From Hippasteria phrygiana (taxonomy: Eukaryota > Echinodermata > Asteroidea > Valvatida > Goniasteridae), in NCBI GenBank assembly GCA_037893225.1, contig JAZGUH010000156.1, positions 62,001 through 126,000 on the forward strand: a stretch of DNA of 64,000 nucleotides. Reading direction: 5' to 3'. Positions 63,270-64,000 of this stretch are shown one piece after another. A program made the translations under genes and the position numbers. Within the stretch, counting starts at the first letter, position 1; each line of letters starts with the position of its first letter. Below the pieces are notes generated by a model. The model was not told the DNA's origin. It worked only from the letters and a program-made list of their open reading frames with translations, and did not search any database.

Positions 63270-63530
63270 TGGGCCAATCATGTGAAACGCCGAGGTGTTC
63301 TCAAAATGGTCGTTCGGTGGTTTCGGCGCGAAGTTTCGGCGCGAAGTTTCGGCGCGAAGTTTCGGCGCGAACTCCACATGAGGTGGTCTTCAGATCTTGC
63401 CTCGTTTTCTATAGAATTATTATCTTGCAATTTCCGCAAATTGTACCTCACGGTACCCTCCAATATCCCAAGCCTCCGGGCAATATCGCGGTTGGAATTC
63501 CCCCTCCCCATGCCGATGCCAGGCTTGGAT
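63270..63530 (-). pseudogene. Relic transposase helix-turn-helix
   Basis: On the minus strand, GMIQAWHRHG followed (after a frameshift) by GRGNSNRDIARRLGILEGTV and RYNLRKLQ reads as an HTH of the kind found at the N-terminus of Tc1/IS630-type and related transposases. No DDE domain is present. A 13-bp array interrupts the downstream part. Confidence 0.4.
63321..63372 (+). repeat. 13-bp TTTCGGCGCGAAG array, four units
   Basis: Three exact units and a fourth ending in C. Each unit contains TTCGGCGCGAA, nearly palindromic and CpG-rich. Confidence 0.9.
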
Positions 63531-63720
63531 CATCCCTTTTTGGTGATCGTTGATTTCACTTTTGAGTGGCATTGGCGCTTTCTGATACAGGTATTCAAAT
63601 TCAAATTACCCACCCTTATAAGGCCAGGGGATTCCAGTTTCAATATTTATGAATGGTCATGGCGATTGACAAGTTAAATATTCATAACACGGCCCGAAAC
63701 ACAGCACGCCTTTTCCCCCT

Positions 63721-63876
63721 ATAGAGTACCGACGTCTGACGTCAGTTGGCATGACAACTGGTTCTAAACAAATGTACATTTCGACTGTTCCTTTGTTAAC
63801 AGCCAGTCTTGCAAACACATTACAAAAGTATTCTGGTTTCAAACATTGCATTGACGTCATCACTTCGGTGCTCTAT
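63721..63876. mobile_element. Small TGACGTCA foldback, copy 3
   Basis: ATAGAGTACCGACGTCTGACG at the left and GACGTCATCACTTCGGTGCTC at the right, inverse orientation to the copies at 53-54 kb. Confidence 0.5.
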
Positions 63877-64000
63877 TGGCTTAAATACCAACTGAATGCA
63901 TTCATGACACATAAATACATAATGAGGCAATTCAAGATGGCGGTTTAACGTTGACCGTCGCGCAGTCAGTGATGTCACGTCCGGAGTGGCATTTTTTTCC

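Overview
This window is animal nuclear DNA: short coding exons with GT/AG introns, about 36% GC by eye, many small transposons and minisatellites, and no operons. The repeat style (TTAA-flanked and PIF/Harbinger-like MITEs, hAT-like elements, tRNA-derived SINEs, TACATG runs) together with an FXR/EcR-related nuclear receptor suggests a marine invertebrate deuterostome, most likely an echinoderm. The species is not proven by anything in the sequence.

Region 1 (about 0.3-22.7 kb, + strand) is the 3' part of POLE, the catalytic subunit of DNA polymerase epsilon. Seventeen consecutive coding exons can be placed with matching phases. They give the last 782 residues, including both zinc modules, up to the natural stop at 22664-22666. 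Earlier exons lie outside the window. The introns hold a 5'-truncated non-LTR retrotransposon with a perfect 13-bp target duplication, hairpins, tandem arrays and several MITE families.

Region 2 (22.7-48.9 kb) is repeat-rich. It has one well-supported single-exon gene on the + strand (30787-32343, 518 aa, Ser/Arg-rich, function unknown, with a downstream AATAAA). It also has a Crypton-like ORF of 101 codons at 40799-41104 inside a composite mobile element, and two large near-perfect palindromes.

Region 3 (49.0-59.7 kb and beyond, + strand) is the 5' part of a nuclear receptor gene. Exon A carries the DNA-binding domain, exon B the hinge and probable LBD helix 1, and a 1.1-kb exon C carries a long insert followed by LBD helix 3 and the receptor signature. 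The rest of the LBD lies beyond the window. Its introns hold an hAT-like element with an 8-bp target duplication, a tRNA-derived SINE with an 11-bp target duplication, and a 1.1-kb tandem duplication.

Region 4 (59.7-64 kb) is the next receptor intron: a Harbinger-like MITE, a decayed copy of the Crypton-like element, two TIR elements, a GTACTC-rich block and a relic transposase HTH. The genes do not form a pathway. They are neighbours in a transposon-dense genome; the most unusual features are the receptor's insert, the Crypton-like composite element and a family of foldback elements whose arms are minisatellites.
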